Source of the DNA: JBFLYH01 sp964630235
Lineage (GTDB): Bacteria; Oederibacteriota; JAAXVQ01; JAUVAV01
Direction: 5' to 3'
Length of the DNA: 64,000 bases
Assembly: GCA_964630235.1 (NCBI GenBank)
Contig: CAZVUO010000005.1
Location: 62,001 to 126,000 of the forward strand
The translations under genes were made by a program, and so were the position numbers. Positions within the stretch are counted from its first letter, which is position 1, and each line of letters opens with the position of its first letter. The notes beneath the pieces were generated by a model. The model was given only the letters and a program-made list of their open reading frames with translations. It made no database searches and was not told where the DNA came from. Positions 34,896 to 42,803 of the stretch are shown piece after piece.

Positions 34896-36107
34896 ATGCC
34901 AGCCAACATCCTGATCGCTGAAGACGAAGCCGGGATCCGCACCGCCCTGACGATCTTGCTTGAAGGGGAAGGGTATGCGGTTAAAACCGTCAAGGACGGG
35001 GACGAAGCGCTGGCGGCCGTGCGCGGGGAACACTACGACCTGCTCATTTCCGACATCCGCATGCCGGGGATCAACGGGCTCCAGCTCCTGGAAGAAGTGG
35101 CCAAGGTTCCCGGGCGTCCGGAAATCATCGTCATGACCGCCTACGGCAGTATCGAGACGGCCATCGAGGCTTTAAAAAATGGGGCGCGTGATTTTCTGCT
35201 CAAACCCTTCTCGAACGATCTGCTGAAAATGACGGTCCAGCGCGCCTTGAAAATCCACGAGCTTTCCGAAGAGAACCGCCGCCTGCGCGAGCTGGAGAAT
35301 ATGAAGCGTGAATTCATCACCATGATCGCGCACGAACTGCGCACCCCGTTGACGGCCATCAAAGGGTACTTGAAGCTGGTTCAGTGCGGCATGGTGGGAG
35401 AGCTGAAGGATATGCAGAAAGAATATCTTGGGGTAGTCCAGCAAAACACCGACAAACTGCGGGAGATCATTGACAAAATGATGGTGATGAGCAGCCTCGA
35501 GATGAACGAACTGAATCTGGAGCCGGTGAGCGCCAACACCCTGAGCGTGATCTGGGAAGCCATCGCGGAAGTTCAGGACGCGTATGAGAAGAAACAGCTG
35601 AACCTGGAGGTGAATCTGGCGGCCTCGCTCAAGCCGATCTACGTGGATCCCTTCCGCATGCGGCAGATCGTAACGTTTCTCCTGGACAATGCCATTGCCT
35701 TCTCTCCGCCGCACCGGCGCATTTCCCTGACCGTGGACCGTTTCCACGGGCTGGCGGCCCTCGGCGGGCGCAAAGTACCGATCTCCTACATTGATCTATC
35801 CGACTTGCATCCGGGGGACTATCTGGAAGTTTCGGTATCGGACGAAGGGCCGGGGATTCCCGAGGAGAAACTGTCGCAAATCTTCGAAAAGTTCTACCAG
35901 ATTGAGGATCTCTACATCCGGCAGGTCGGGGGCATGGGCATCGGCCTTTCCCTGTGCAAGAAGCTGGTGCACTTAATGGGCGGAAAAATATGGGTTCAAA
36001 GTAAAATGGGCGAAGGCTGTAAATTCACCTTCATTCTTCCGTGGCGGGAGCAAGCGGAAAGCGGTGAAGGCCAAAATCAGAGCAAAAGCCAAAGCCGCGC
36101 GGCCTGA
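34896..36107 (+). CDS. Receiver-histidine kinase hybrid
   Basis: A 403-aa soluble protein. The N-terminal receiver (about 1-120, AEDEAG, Asp in LLISDIRMPGING, TAYGS, KPFS) is joined by a short coiled coil to HisKA (phospho-His in MIAHELRTPLTAIKGY) and HATPase (DNAIAFS, DEGPGI, GGMGIGLSLCKKL). There are no membrane helices, so input is by phosphotransfer to the receiver. Start ATG 34896 is preceded by AGAAGGGA. It follows the HD-GYP protein closely and ends the transcription unit at a strong terminator. Confidence 0.9.
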   Translation: MPANILIAEDEAGIRTALTILLEGEGYAVKTVKDGDEALAAVRGEHYDLLISDIRMPGINGLQLLEEVAKVPGRPEIIVMTAYGSIETAIEALKNGARDFLLKPFSNDLLKMTVQRALKIHELSEENRRLRELENMKREFITMIAHELRTPLTAIKGYLKLVQCGMVGELKDMQKEYLGVVQQNTDKLREIIDKMMVMSSLEMNELNLEPVSANTLSVIWEAIAEVQDAYEKKQLNLEVNLAASLKPIYVDPFRMRQIVTFLLDNAIAFSPPHRRISLTVDRFHGLAALGGRKVPISYIDLSDLHPGDYLEVSVSDEGPGIPEEKLSQIFEKFYQIEDLYIRQVGGMGIGLSLCKKLVHLMGGKIWVQSKMGEGCKFTFILPWREQAESGEGQNQSKSQSRAA

Positions 36108-36203
36108 GGAAGAAGACCGCGGGCGCGCGCGGGGAACGAGGGGCTTGGATAGGACATGTTGAGGTCCCCGTGACTGGGCACGGGGAGGTTTCACCTCACG
36201 TGA

Positions 36204-36240
36204 AGGGGCACGTTTCCGAAAGGAAATGTGCCCCTTTTTT
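36204..36240 (+). terminator. Rho-independent terminator after the hybrid kinase
   Basis: A 14-bp stem AGGGGCACGTTTCC / GGAAATGTGCCCCT (one G-T pair) with a GAAA tetraloop is followed by six T. Upstream, CCCCGTG/CACGGGG (36166-36185) is another small hairpin. The next gene is convergent. Confidence 0.93.
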
Positions 36241-36257
36241 GTGCCCGGCGTGAATTC

Positions 36258-36914
36258 CTAGAGGGCCAGCCGCTTGAATTGCCGGATGACCGCGCCCGGG
36301 TCCGGCTGGTTGAAAACCGCGTTTCCGGCAATGAGGACATTGGCGCCGGCGGCGATGACCTGGGGCGCGGTCTCCAGGTTGATGCCGCCGTCCACCGCGA
36401 TGTCCAGCGCGTAGCCGCGCTGGTCGGCCAGGGACCGGGCGGCCTGGATCTTCGGGAGGGTTTCAGGCATGAAAGTCTGCCCGCCGAACCCCGGCTCCAC
36501 GGTCATGATGAGCAGGGTCTGCACGGAAGCCAGGTGTGGCTCGACGGCCGCGAGCGGGGTTTTCGGTTTGATGGAAACGCCCGCTTGGACGCCCAGCTCC
36601 CGGATGCGGTCCAGGACCTCGCGGGCGCGGGGTACTGCTTCCGCGTGAATGATGATGCGGTCCGCGCCGGCGGTCACGAAAGCTTCCAGGAATTTCGCCG
36701 GTTCGGCCAGCATGAGGTGCGCTTCCAGCAAGAGGCGGGTGCGGGGGCGGATCGAGCGGATGAGCGGCGGGCCGAAAGTGATGTTGGGCACGAAACTGCC
36801 GTCCATCACATCCAGATGCAGGAGATCCGCGCCGCCGTCTTCAACCCGGCGGATCTCCTCGCGCAAACAGCTGAAATCTGCCGACAGCAGGGACGGGGCG
36901 ATAAGCAAGTTCAT
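36258..36914 (-). CDS. rpe: Ribulose-phosphate 3-epimerase
   Basis: A 218-aa TIM-barrel epimerase of the pentose phosphate pathway. Motifs are IAPSLLSADFSCL, the metal/catalytic HLDVMDGSFVPNITFGP, EAHLMLAEP, MTVEPGFGGQTFMPE and the C-terminal VDGGINLETAP with AGANVLIAGNAVF. AGGAG precedes the ATG on the minus strand. It is read in the same direction as the PASTA and rlmN genes, 142 bp downstream of the former. Confidence 0.96.
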   Translation of the reverse strand: MNLLIAPSLLSADFSCLREEIRRVEDGGADLLHLDVMDGSFVPNITFGPPLIRSIRPRTRLLLEAHLMLAEPAKFLEAFVTAGADRIIIHAEAVPRAREVLDRIRELGVQAGVSIKPKTPLAAVEPHLASVQTLLIMTVEPGFGGQTFMPETLPKIQAARSLADQRGYALDIAVDGGINLETAPQVIAAGANVLIAGNAVFNQPDPGAVIRQFKRLAL

Positions 36915-37056
36915 AAGAGACTCCTGGGGGTATGAATCCTGATCGGAAAACTAACGAAAGCCGCCAACAGCACGGGGAGCGTATTGGATTTTCAATCCCC
37001 GCTCTCCTTTCGACCCTCGCCTGCGCTGAATCCTGAGCCATTGACTGCTCAGGCGA

Positions 37057-38019
37057 CTAGGGGAGGCTGCGTTCCTCCTGGAGTTTGCCGTTGAGATAGA
37101 TGAATAACCGCGCGCGCGCGCCGCGGATCGTGCGGCTGAGGTTCAGAAGGGATTCCGGTTTCTCCATGGCATTGTATACTTCATGCAGTCCGGTGTCATC
37201 CTGAAGCATCAGTTTGACCCGCACTTCGATGGGGCCGGCGGGAACTTGGTATTCCAGCCGCACCAGCTGGGCGATCCCCTGGTCCAGACTCTGCAGGGTG
37301 GCGACCAGTCCGGCCGCGCTGCCGCGCTGGACGCGGGACCCCGCCAGCGGTGTCTGTTCCACGACCGTGCCGGTGGGGCGGTTATCATCAACCTTGCGCT
37401 TGATTTCCTGGACCTCGATCCCCACCTCGCGTAAAAAAGCCACCGCCTCATCCACGTGCCAGCCGAGAAAGCTGGGCATGATGAACCACAGCGGCCGCGG
37501 GCCTTGCGAAACCAGCAGGTCCACGTTGGACCCGCGGCTGGAGCGGGCGCCGGATTCGGGATAGTGGGCCAAGACCGTGTCTTTGTCGGCGCTGGCGTCG
37601 TACAACCGGGTCACCCGGCCGGGATTGAGCCCGAGAGTTTCCAAGGTTTGCAGCGCTTCGGAAAGCGGGAGGCCGGCGAGCGCCGGTATTTCCAGCGCGC
37701 TCGCACCCCGTGAAACCACCACGTTGACCGCGCGGCCGCTGGTGAGTTTGGAGCCGGCGGGAGGTTCCTGGGAAAGGACGCGGTTGGCGGCGATCCGCTG
37801 GTCGAATTGGTAGCCCGTGATTTCCAATGACAAACGCTTGACCCGCAGCAGGCTGCGCGCTGATTCCACGCTCTTATTCGCCAAGTCCGGGACGACCATT
37901 TCGGAGATCCGGTTCAGAGCCTGGCGGGTGGCGAAAAACGCCGCGGCCATGCACACCAGCATGCTCAATAAAACCAGCCAGGTGTAGGTATGCCGACCGG
38001 AGGAAGGAGGCGGATTCAT
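37057..38019 (-). CDS. Membrane-anchored PASTA-domain protein
   Basis: A 320-aa protein with one N-terminal membrane helix (WLVLLSMLVCMAAAFFA), a short cytoplasmic end, and an extracytoplasmic part made of three PASTA repeats. Clear repeat starts are VPDLANKSVESARSLL, IPALAGLPLSEALQTLE and MPSFLGWHVDEAVAFLRE. PASTA domains bind peptidoglycan fragments or beta-lactams; here no kinase or penicillin-binding domain is attached. A C-terminal ~90-residue region is separate from the repeats. ATG 38019 overlaps the rlmN stop by 4 nt. Confidence 0.85.
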   Translation of the reverse strand: MNPPPSSGRHTYTWLVLLSMLVCMAAAFFATRQALNRISEMVVPDLANKSVESARSLLRVKRLSLEITGYQFDQRIAANRVLSQEPPAGSKLTSGRAVNVVVSRGASALEIPALAGLPLSEALQTLETLGLNPGRVTRLYDASADKDTVLAHYPESGARSSRGSNVDLLVSQGPRPLWFIMPSFLGWHVDEAVAFLREVGIEVQEIKRKVDDNRPTGTVVEQTPLAGSRVQRGSAAGLVATLQSLDQGIAQLVRLEYQVPAGPIEVRVKLMLQDDTGLHEVYNAMEKPESLLNLSRTIRGARARLFIYLNGKLQEERSLP

Positions 38020-39134
38020 GCGCGGCCCGCCGGTCGGTTCGCCAAGGAAGCGCTGCTGCTGAATTCCCCGGGCGCCGGTGTCGCGGTCACCGGCGTATGG
38101 GATCTCCCATGCTTTCCCGCCTGGCCTGCCAGCTGGCCGCAGGCGGCGGAAATACCGCTGCCGCGGGAGGTGCGCAGGGTGCACAGCAGGCGGTGCTGGC
38201 GCAGTTCGCGGACAAAGGCCGTGACGGCCGCGGGCGCCGGCGCGTGATAGTCGCGGCCGGGCACGGGGTTGAAAGGAATGAGGTTGATCTTGCACGGGAG
38301 ATTTTTCAGCAGACGGCCGAGGAGCTGGGCCTCCTGAGGGCGGTCATTGATCCCGCCCAGTAGAACATATTCGACGCAGATGGATTCTCCGGTGGCCAGG
38401 GCATAGCGCCGCAAGGCATTGAGCACGCGTTCCAGGGGGTAGCGGCGGTTGACCGGCATGAGCTGGTTCCGCAGGGATGCGGTGGGAGCGTTCAGGGAGA
38501 ACGCCAGCTTGGCCGGCAGGGGAGCACGGATCAGTTCTTCCAGCCCCGGCAGCCAGCCGCTGGTGGAGACAACGGTTTTGTTAGGCGACCAGTTCCACGC
38601 CTGGGGATGGGTCAGCTGTTCCAGCGCGCTGCGGACCGCCTCGAGGTTCTGCAGGGGTTCGCCCATCCCCATCAGAACGAGATTGGTGGGACGGCGTCCG
38701 AGGCGGAGGGCCAGGCCGCGGATCTGTCCGATGATCTCGCCGGCGGTCAATGACCGTTTCAGCCCGCCCTGGGCGCTGGCGCAAAAGCGGCAGCCCATGG
38801 CGCAGCCGGCCTGGGTGGAAAGGCAAAAGGTCAGGCGGTCATCCTTGGGGATGGCGACGCTTTCGATGGCAGCGCCATCCGCGAGCCGGAAAACCGCCTT
38901 CAGCGTGTGGTCCTGGGCCTCAACTTCGTTCTCGGCCCGCCACGCCGGCGGCAGACAGTAGGTGTGGTCCAGGTTCCGGCGCAGGGAGACGGGCAGGGAA
39001 GAGGCCTGGCGGAAGCTTTCGGCCTGTGGTTCCCAGGCCGCGGCGATGACTTGGCGGGTTCGATAAGCGGACTCTCCCCACTGGAGCAGTTGGGTTTGGA
39101 GCTGGCTGGGAGATAGATCAAAAAAATCCCGCAT
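38016..39134 (-). CDS. rlmN: 23S rRNA (adenine-2503) / tRNA methyltransferase RlmN, radical SAM
   Basis: A 372-aa RlmN. The radical-SAM cluster motif is CAMGCRFC, followed by MGMGEPLQN and SLNAPT; the C-terminal SAACGQLAGQ contains the conserved methylated cysteine. It methylates A2503 of 23S rRNA and A37 of some tRNAs. The ATG at 39134 is chosen because the minus-strand promoter (39236-39263) would place the transcription start after the upstream ATG at 39263. A tail of about 35 residues after the last motif is longer than usual. Confidence 0.92.
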   Translation of the reverse strand: MRDFFDLSPSQLQTQLLQWGESAYRTRQVIAAAWEPQAESFRQASSLPVSLRRNLDHTYCLPPAWRAENEVEAQDHTLKAVFRLADGAAIESVAIPKDDRLTFCLSTQAGCAMGCRFCASAQGGLKRSLTAGEIIGQIRGLALRLGRRPTNLVLMGMGEPLQNLEAVRSALEQLTHPQAWNWSPNKTVVSTSGWLPGLEELIRAPLPAKLAFSLNAPTASLRNQLMPVNRRYPLERVLNALRRYALATGESICVEYVLLGGINDRPQEAQLLGRLLKNLPCKINLIPFNPVPGRDYHAPAPAAVTAFVRELRQHRLLCTLRTSRGSGISAACGQLAGQAGKHGRSHTPVTATPAPGEFSSSASLANRPAGRA

Positions 39135-39235
39135 GCGGCCGCTGGGTGGTTCCTTTAGGTTGGGATGGCTGGCTTTCACCCCGGAGTGAAGGATTCCAGG
39201 GGAGAAGACGGCTGTTTCCAGGTTGTCGCGAAAAA

Positions 39236-39263
39236 AGTATAACGCCCGTGACCGAAATGTCAA
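39236..39263 (-). promoter_or_regulatory. Sigma70 promoter for rlmN-PASTA-rpe, minus strand
   Basis: Read on the minus strand: TTGACA (39263-39258), a 16-bp spacer and TATACT (39241-39236). It lies back to back with the hisG promoter, the two -35 boxes being 9 bp apart. Confidence 0.78.
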
Positions 39264-39272
39264 ACAAAAATC

Positions 39273-39301
39273 TTGCGCTCGCTTCCGGCAAATGCTATAA
39301 A
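39273..39301 (+). promoter_or_regulatory. Sigma70-type promoter for hisG
   Basis: TTGCGC (39273-39278), a 17-bp spacer and TATAAA (39296-39301), 33 nt before ATG 39335. Confidence 0.65.
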
Positions 39302-39334
39302 AATATCTCGTTTTCTTGAGATGAGGAGATCACC

Positions 39335-40225
39335 ATGACCGCTGTTCGAAAATCCCCCCTGGTTACGCTGGCCCTGCCTGCGGGCAGCCTGAAAGAAGCC
39401 ACGTTTTCCCTCATGAAAAAGGCCGGTTTTGTCCTCCGCGGGACCTCGCGTTCCTATTATCCCCAAATTGACGATCCGGAATTTGAAGTGATGTTGGTGA
39501 GAGCACAGGAAATCCCGCGCTATGTGGCGTCGGGCGCCATGGACGCCGGCCTGACCGGCCTGGACTGGACCCTGGAGAACGGGGCGAAAGTGGAAAAAGT
39601 GGCGGAGTTGGTTTACGCCAAGCAGGGATTGGGAAAGGTGCGCTGGGTGCTCGCGGTTCCCGAGGATTCCGCGATCCGGTCGGTCAAGGATCTTCGCGGC
39701 AAGCGTGTCGCCACGGAACTGGTCAGGGTGGTGAAGGGTTATTTGCGGCGGCACCGGGTACAGGCCCGGGTGGAGTATTCCTGGGGCGCCACCGAAGCCA
39801 AACCGCCGAAACTGGCTGACGCGGTGGTGGAGTTAACGGAGACCGGCAGTTCTTTGCGGGCCAACAAGCTGCGCATCGTGGATACGGTGTTGTCTTCCGT
39901 CACCGTGCTGATTGCCAACACCCGTTCGTGGAAAAACGCGGACAAACGGCGCAAGCTGCAGAATCTTTCGATGCTGCTTCAAGGCGCCCTTTTGGCCGAG
40001 GTCAAAGTGGGGATCAAGCTCAATGTGCGGCATGAACATTTGCAGCGGGTGCTGGCTTTGCTCCCGGCCTTGAAAAAGCCGACCGTGGCGCCGCTTACGG
40101 ACCCGGACTGGCTGGACGTGGAAACCATTATTGACGAAAGCGTGGCCCGTGACCTGATTCCCAGGCTCAAGGCAGCCGGCGCGCAGGGAATTATTGAGTA
40201 TCCGCTGAATAAAGTTGTATTATAA
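39335..40225 (+). CDS. hisG: ATP phosphoribosyltransferase, long form
   Basis: A 296-aa HisG, which catalyses the first step of histidine synthesis from ATP and PRPP. Recognisable segments are LALPAGSLKEAT, the MDAGLTGLDW loop, RVATELVRVVKGYL and the phosphate-binding VVELTETGSSLRANKLR. The length and the ~75-residue C-terminal domain with the hydrophobic IIEYPLNKVV end identify the long, allosterically regulated form. GAGGAG precedes the ATG. No other his gene is in the window, so it is an isolated histidine gene here. Confidence 0.93.
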   Translation: MTAVRKSPLVTLALPAGSLKEATFSLMKKAGFVLRGTSRSYYPQIDDPEFEVMLVRAQEIPRYVASGAMDAGLTGLDWTLENGAKVEKVAELVYAKQGLGKVRWVLAVPEDSAIRSVKDLRGKRVATELVRVVKGYLRRHRVQARVEYSWGATEAKPPKLADAVVELTETGSSLRANKLRIVDTVLSSVTVLIANTRSWKNADKRRKLQNLSMLLQGALLAEVKVGIKLNVRHEHLQRVLALLPALKKPTVAPLTDPDWLDVETIIDESVARDLIPRLKAAGAQGIIEYPLNKVVL

Positions 40226-40298
40226 ACCACAACCGGGATGGATGTTGCCCGCGCGAGCGCGGGGAACGGACCCAAACCAGTACAGGGCGGGGTATCAC

Positions 40299-40796
40299 GT
40301 GGCGCGTGGAAGGCGGCTGAGTGGTTGGGTGCTGCTGGTGCTGGCAGCGACCCTGGCAACTGCGGCCGCGCGCGCCGCCGAACCCCGGCCGGATGGTCAG
40401 GGCACGACGCCGGCGGCTGTGGCGGCGGGCGAGAGCGATTTTGAACCTGGGGATTCGGTGGTGGAGCAGGAGGCCGGCTCCGCCGAGCCCCTGACGTATT
40501 CCGAAAACCAGGGCTGGCAGGATTTTGAGGTTCACTTTTTCGTTTCCCTGCCGTTTACAGCCCTGTACAGTTATCTGGCCTTGACTTCCTTGGACGCCGC
40601 GGTCCAAGGCCGTTTTCCACCTGAGTTTCGCCAGACGGATATGTGGATGGTTATCGGCATGGCGGCTGGAAGTTCGCTGGCGATCGCGCTGGGGAGTCTA
40701 GACCGGGTGCCGGATCAAAGCCAGGATGTTCTTCCGGCCGCCGCCCAACCGCTTCAGCGTCCGATCACCCTGGCGGCTCTGGAAATTCGTTTTTGA
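40299..40796 (+). CDS. Hypothetical exported or membrane protein
   Basis: A 165-aa protein I do not recognise. It begins at GTG 40299, with GGGCGGGG upstream, giving a good signal peptide (GWVLLVLAATLATAAARA). A low-complexity Gly/Ala/Glu region follows, then an aromatic stretch FEVHFFVSLPFTALYSYLAL and a second hydrophobic helix MWMVIGMAAGSSLAIALG. These are two probable membrane segments. It lies between hisG and the cyclic-nucleotide-binding gene, with 35 bp to the latter. Confidence 0.55.
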   Translation: MARGRRLSGWVLLVLAATLATAAARAAEPRPDGQGTTPAAVAAGESDFEPGDSVVEQEAGSAEPLTYSENQGWQDFEVHFFVSLPFTALYSYLALTSLDAAVQGRFPPEFRQTDMWMVIGMAAGSSLAIALGSLDRVPDQSQDVLPAAAQPLQRPITLAALEIRF

Positions 40797-40831
40797 CTTC
40801 ACGCTCGATACCTGTTTGAAGGAGGAGCTCC

Positions 40832-41323
40832 ATGGAAGTCAGCCTGCTGCGCACCATCAATATTTTCGAGGGACTTACTGATCCCGAACTGGAAAAGATC
40901 TTCAAGCTCGCCCGGATCAAGCTCTATCCCCAGGACAGCGTGATTTTGGAGGAAGGCCGCCTGGGCGGCGCGCTGCACGTGATTATGAAGGGCAAGGTCA
41001 AGGTCACGAAAAAACTGGAAGGCAAAAAAGACAAGATCATCACCACGCTGGGCCCCCAGGCCATTTTCGGCGAGATGTCCCTGTTCGACAATCTGCCGTA
41101 CTCGGCGAACATCATTGCCGTGGAAGAGACCCGCTGCATGATGATTTCGAAAGAACCGTTTGACAAAATGCTGCAGCAGGACCTGCCCCTGGCCTATAAG
41201 ATTCTCACCCAAATCATCACCATCCTCTCCCAGCGGCTGCGCAACACCAATGAAGAGCTGGTCGCCATCACCAGCTGGAAGGACCGTCTCAAGCAAAAAG
41301 GCACCAAGACGACGCATGGCTAA
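40832..41323 (+). CDS. Cyclic-nucleotide-binding domain protein
   Basis: A 163-aa stand-alone cNMP-binding (Crp-type) domain. The beta-roll starts at LLRTINIFEGLTDPELEKI and includes ILEEGRLGGALHVIMKGKVKV and the phosphate-cassette-like FGEMSLFDNLPYSANIIA. There is no C-terminal helix-turn-helix, so it is not a transcription factor by itself. AAGGAGGAG precedes the ATG. Its end overlaps the DUF1015 gene by 8 nt, so the two products are coupled. Confidence 0.88.
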   Translation: MEVSLLRTINIFEGLTDPELEKIFKLARIKLYPQDSVILEEGRLGGALHVIMKGKVKVTKKLEGKKDKIITTLGPQAIFGEMSLFDNLPYSANIIAVEETRCMMISKEPFDKMLQQDLPLAYKILTQIITILSQRLRNTNEELVAITSWKDRLKQKGTKTTHG

Positions 41324-42617
41324 AATCGCGCCCTTCGCCGGCCTCCGTTACGCTCCGGCCTACCATGCGGCCTATCCGCGGCTGGTGACGCCGCCCTATG
41401 ATATTATTTCCCCGCGCGAGCAGACCCGCTTTTACCGCTCTCATCCTCTGAATTTCATCCGCCTGGAACTGGGCCGTACCAGACCCACGGATCAGCCGTC
41501 CAACAACCGGTACACCCGCGCGCAGCAGACCCTGACGGACTGGCTCCGGCGGGGCGTACTGCGCCGCGATCCCCAGCCCGCTTTGTATCTGCTGGAAACG
41601 CGCTATGCGGCGCCGGACGGGAAACGCCGGTGTTTTACGGGTCTTTTTGCCGGGGTGTTTCTGGAACCTTTTGGAGAGGGGAAAGTCCTTCCGCACGAAC
41701 AGACCTTCGCGGGCCCGCGCACGGACCGGTTTAACCTGCTGTGCGCCACCGGGGTCAGTTTTTCCCCGGTGCTGGCGCTCTACCGCGATCCCGCGCAAAC
41801 CCTAACGCGCCTCTATGGACGGGTGCGCCGGCGGTCCGCGGATGTGGCGTTCCGCGACTGGGCGGGGAGCAGGCACCACTTGTGGGTCATCCGCCAACCC
41901 AAGCTCGTGGCGTCTATCCGCAAGGAGTTTCTCGGCAAGCGCCTGCTCATCGCGGACGGCCACCATCGCTATTTGACCGCCCTGCGGTACCGCCGGGAGT
42001 GCGGCGCCCAGGCCGGACCCGAGGCGGATTATGTCATGACGTGCCTGGCCGAGATGCATGATCCGGGATTGCTGGTGCTGCCGGTGATCCGTCTGGTTTC
42101 CGGCGTGGCCCCTGAGCGGTGGCGCGACTTTGACCGCAAGCTGCCGGAGTATTTCGACGTGGAACCCGTGCCGCCGGGAAAATTGCTCGAAGCCCAACAG
42201 GCCGCGCAGGGGCCGGGACCGGTGATCGGTTTTCTCGGCCGCGGCGGCAGGACGGCTTGCCTGCTGCGGCCGCGGCTTCCCCAGCTGGAGCGGCTTTCGG
42301 ATCCGCGTATGACTGGCCACTCCCGGGTCTACGGACGGCTGGACGTGGTGGTGCTCAACCACGGATTGCTGGAAACCCTGCTGGGGCTGAAACCCGGGGA
42401 AGAAGCCGGGAGGCTCCGGTTCACCAAGAATCCCCAGGAAGCGCGGCTGTGCGTCGCCGGCCGCAAGGCGCAAGCCGCTTTTTTTCCCAGCCAGCCGAAT
42501 GTGGATGCAGTGTGGGACTTGGCGCGGCAGGGGGAGACGCTGCCCCAAAAATCCACCTATTTTTTGCCAAAGATCATTTCAGGCTTGGTCATGAATCCAC
42601 TAGGATTGAAGAAATGA
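41316..42617 (+). CDS. DUF1015 family protein
   Basis: A 433-aa DUF1015 protein. Family marks are the N-terminal IAPFAGLRYAPAYHA, TPPYDIISPREQ, NFIRLELGR, and the central LLIADGHHRYLTALRYR. The family is widespread in anaerobes and candidate phyla and has no established function; the DGHHRY motif suggests a metal or phosphate site. The start ATG 41316 lies inside the end of the cNMP gene, so the reading frames overlap and translation is coupled. Confidence 0.85.
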   Translation: MAKIAPFAGLRYAPAYHAAYPRLVTPPYDIISPREQTRFYRSHPLNFIRLELGRTRPTDQPSNNRYTRAQQTLTDWLRRGVLRRDPQPALYLLETRYAAPDGKRRCFTGLFAGVFLEPFGEGKVLPHEQTFAGPRTDRFNLLCATGVSFSPVLALYRDPAQTLTRLYGRVRRRSADVAFRDWAGSRHHLWVIRQPKLVASIRKEFLGKRLLIADGHHRYLTALRYRRECGAQAGPEADYVMTCLAEMHDPGLLVLPVIRLVSGVAPERWRDFDRKLPEYFDVEPVPPGKLLEAQQAAQGPGPVIGFLGRGGRTACLLRPRLPQLERLSDPRMTGHSRVYGRLDVVVLNHGLLETLLGLKPGEEAGRLRFTKNPQEARLCVAGRKAQAAFFPSQPNVDAVWDLARQGETLPQKSTYFLPKIISGLVMNPLGLKK

Positions 42618-42661
42618 CCATGCTCAGGTAAAAAAAATTTATATGGCCCGGGAAGTTCAGG

Positions 42662-42803
42662 TATAATGGACGCGTCTTTCCGCGGGAGGGGACGATCTGC
42701 GGTTTTTTTGTGGAGGGAGCCCAGGCCGAAGGTTCCCGCTGGGTAACTTTAGTCCGGGCGCACTCCACTGCGCAAGACCATTCATGCACACGGGAGGGAC
42801 TGT
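42662..42803 (+). promoter_or_regulatory. -10 box and structured leader of the TonB-dependent receptor gene
   Basis: TATAAT (42662-42667) is a perfect -10 element, but the -35 region (TTATAT) is poor. About 130 nt of leader follow before ATG 42804. The leader contains a GGGAGCC / GGTTCCC hairpin (near 42716-42739) and a T-run. It does not show a recognisable cobalamin box or other known riboswitch consensus. Confidence 0.45.

Noticed and set aside
36940..37056. Terminator for the PASTA gene on the minus strand
   Set aside because: Only a weak GAGCG/CGCTC pairing with a long loop and no T-run in the right direction.
42668..42803. Cobalamin or other riboswitch in the TonB receptor leader
   Set aside because: Hairpins exist, but no B12 box or other known consensus was found.
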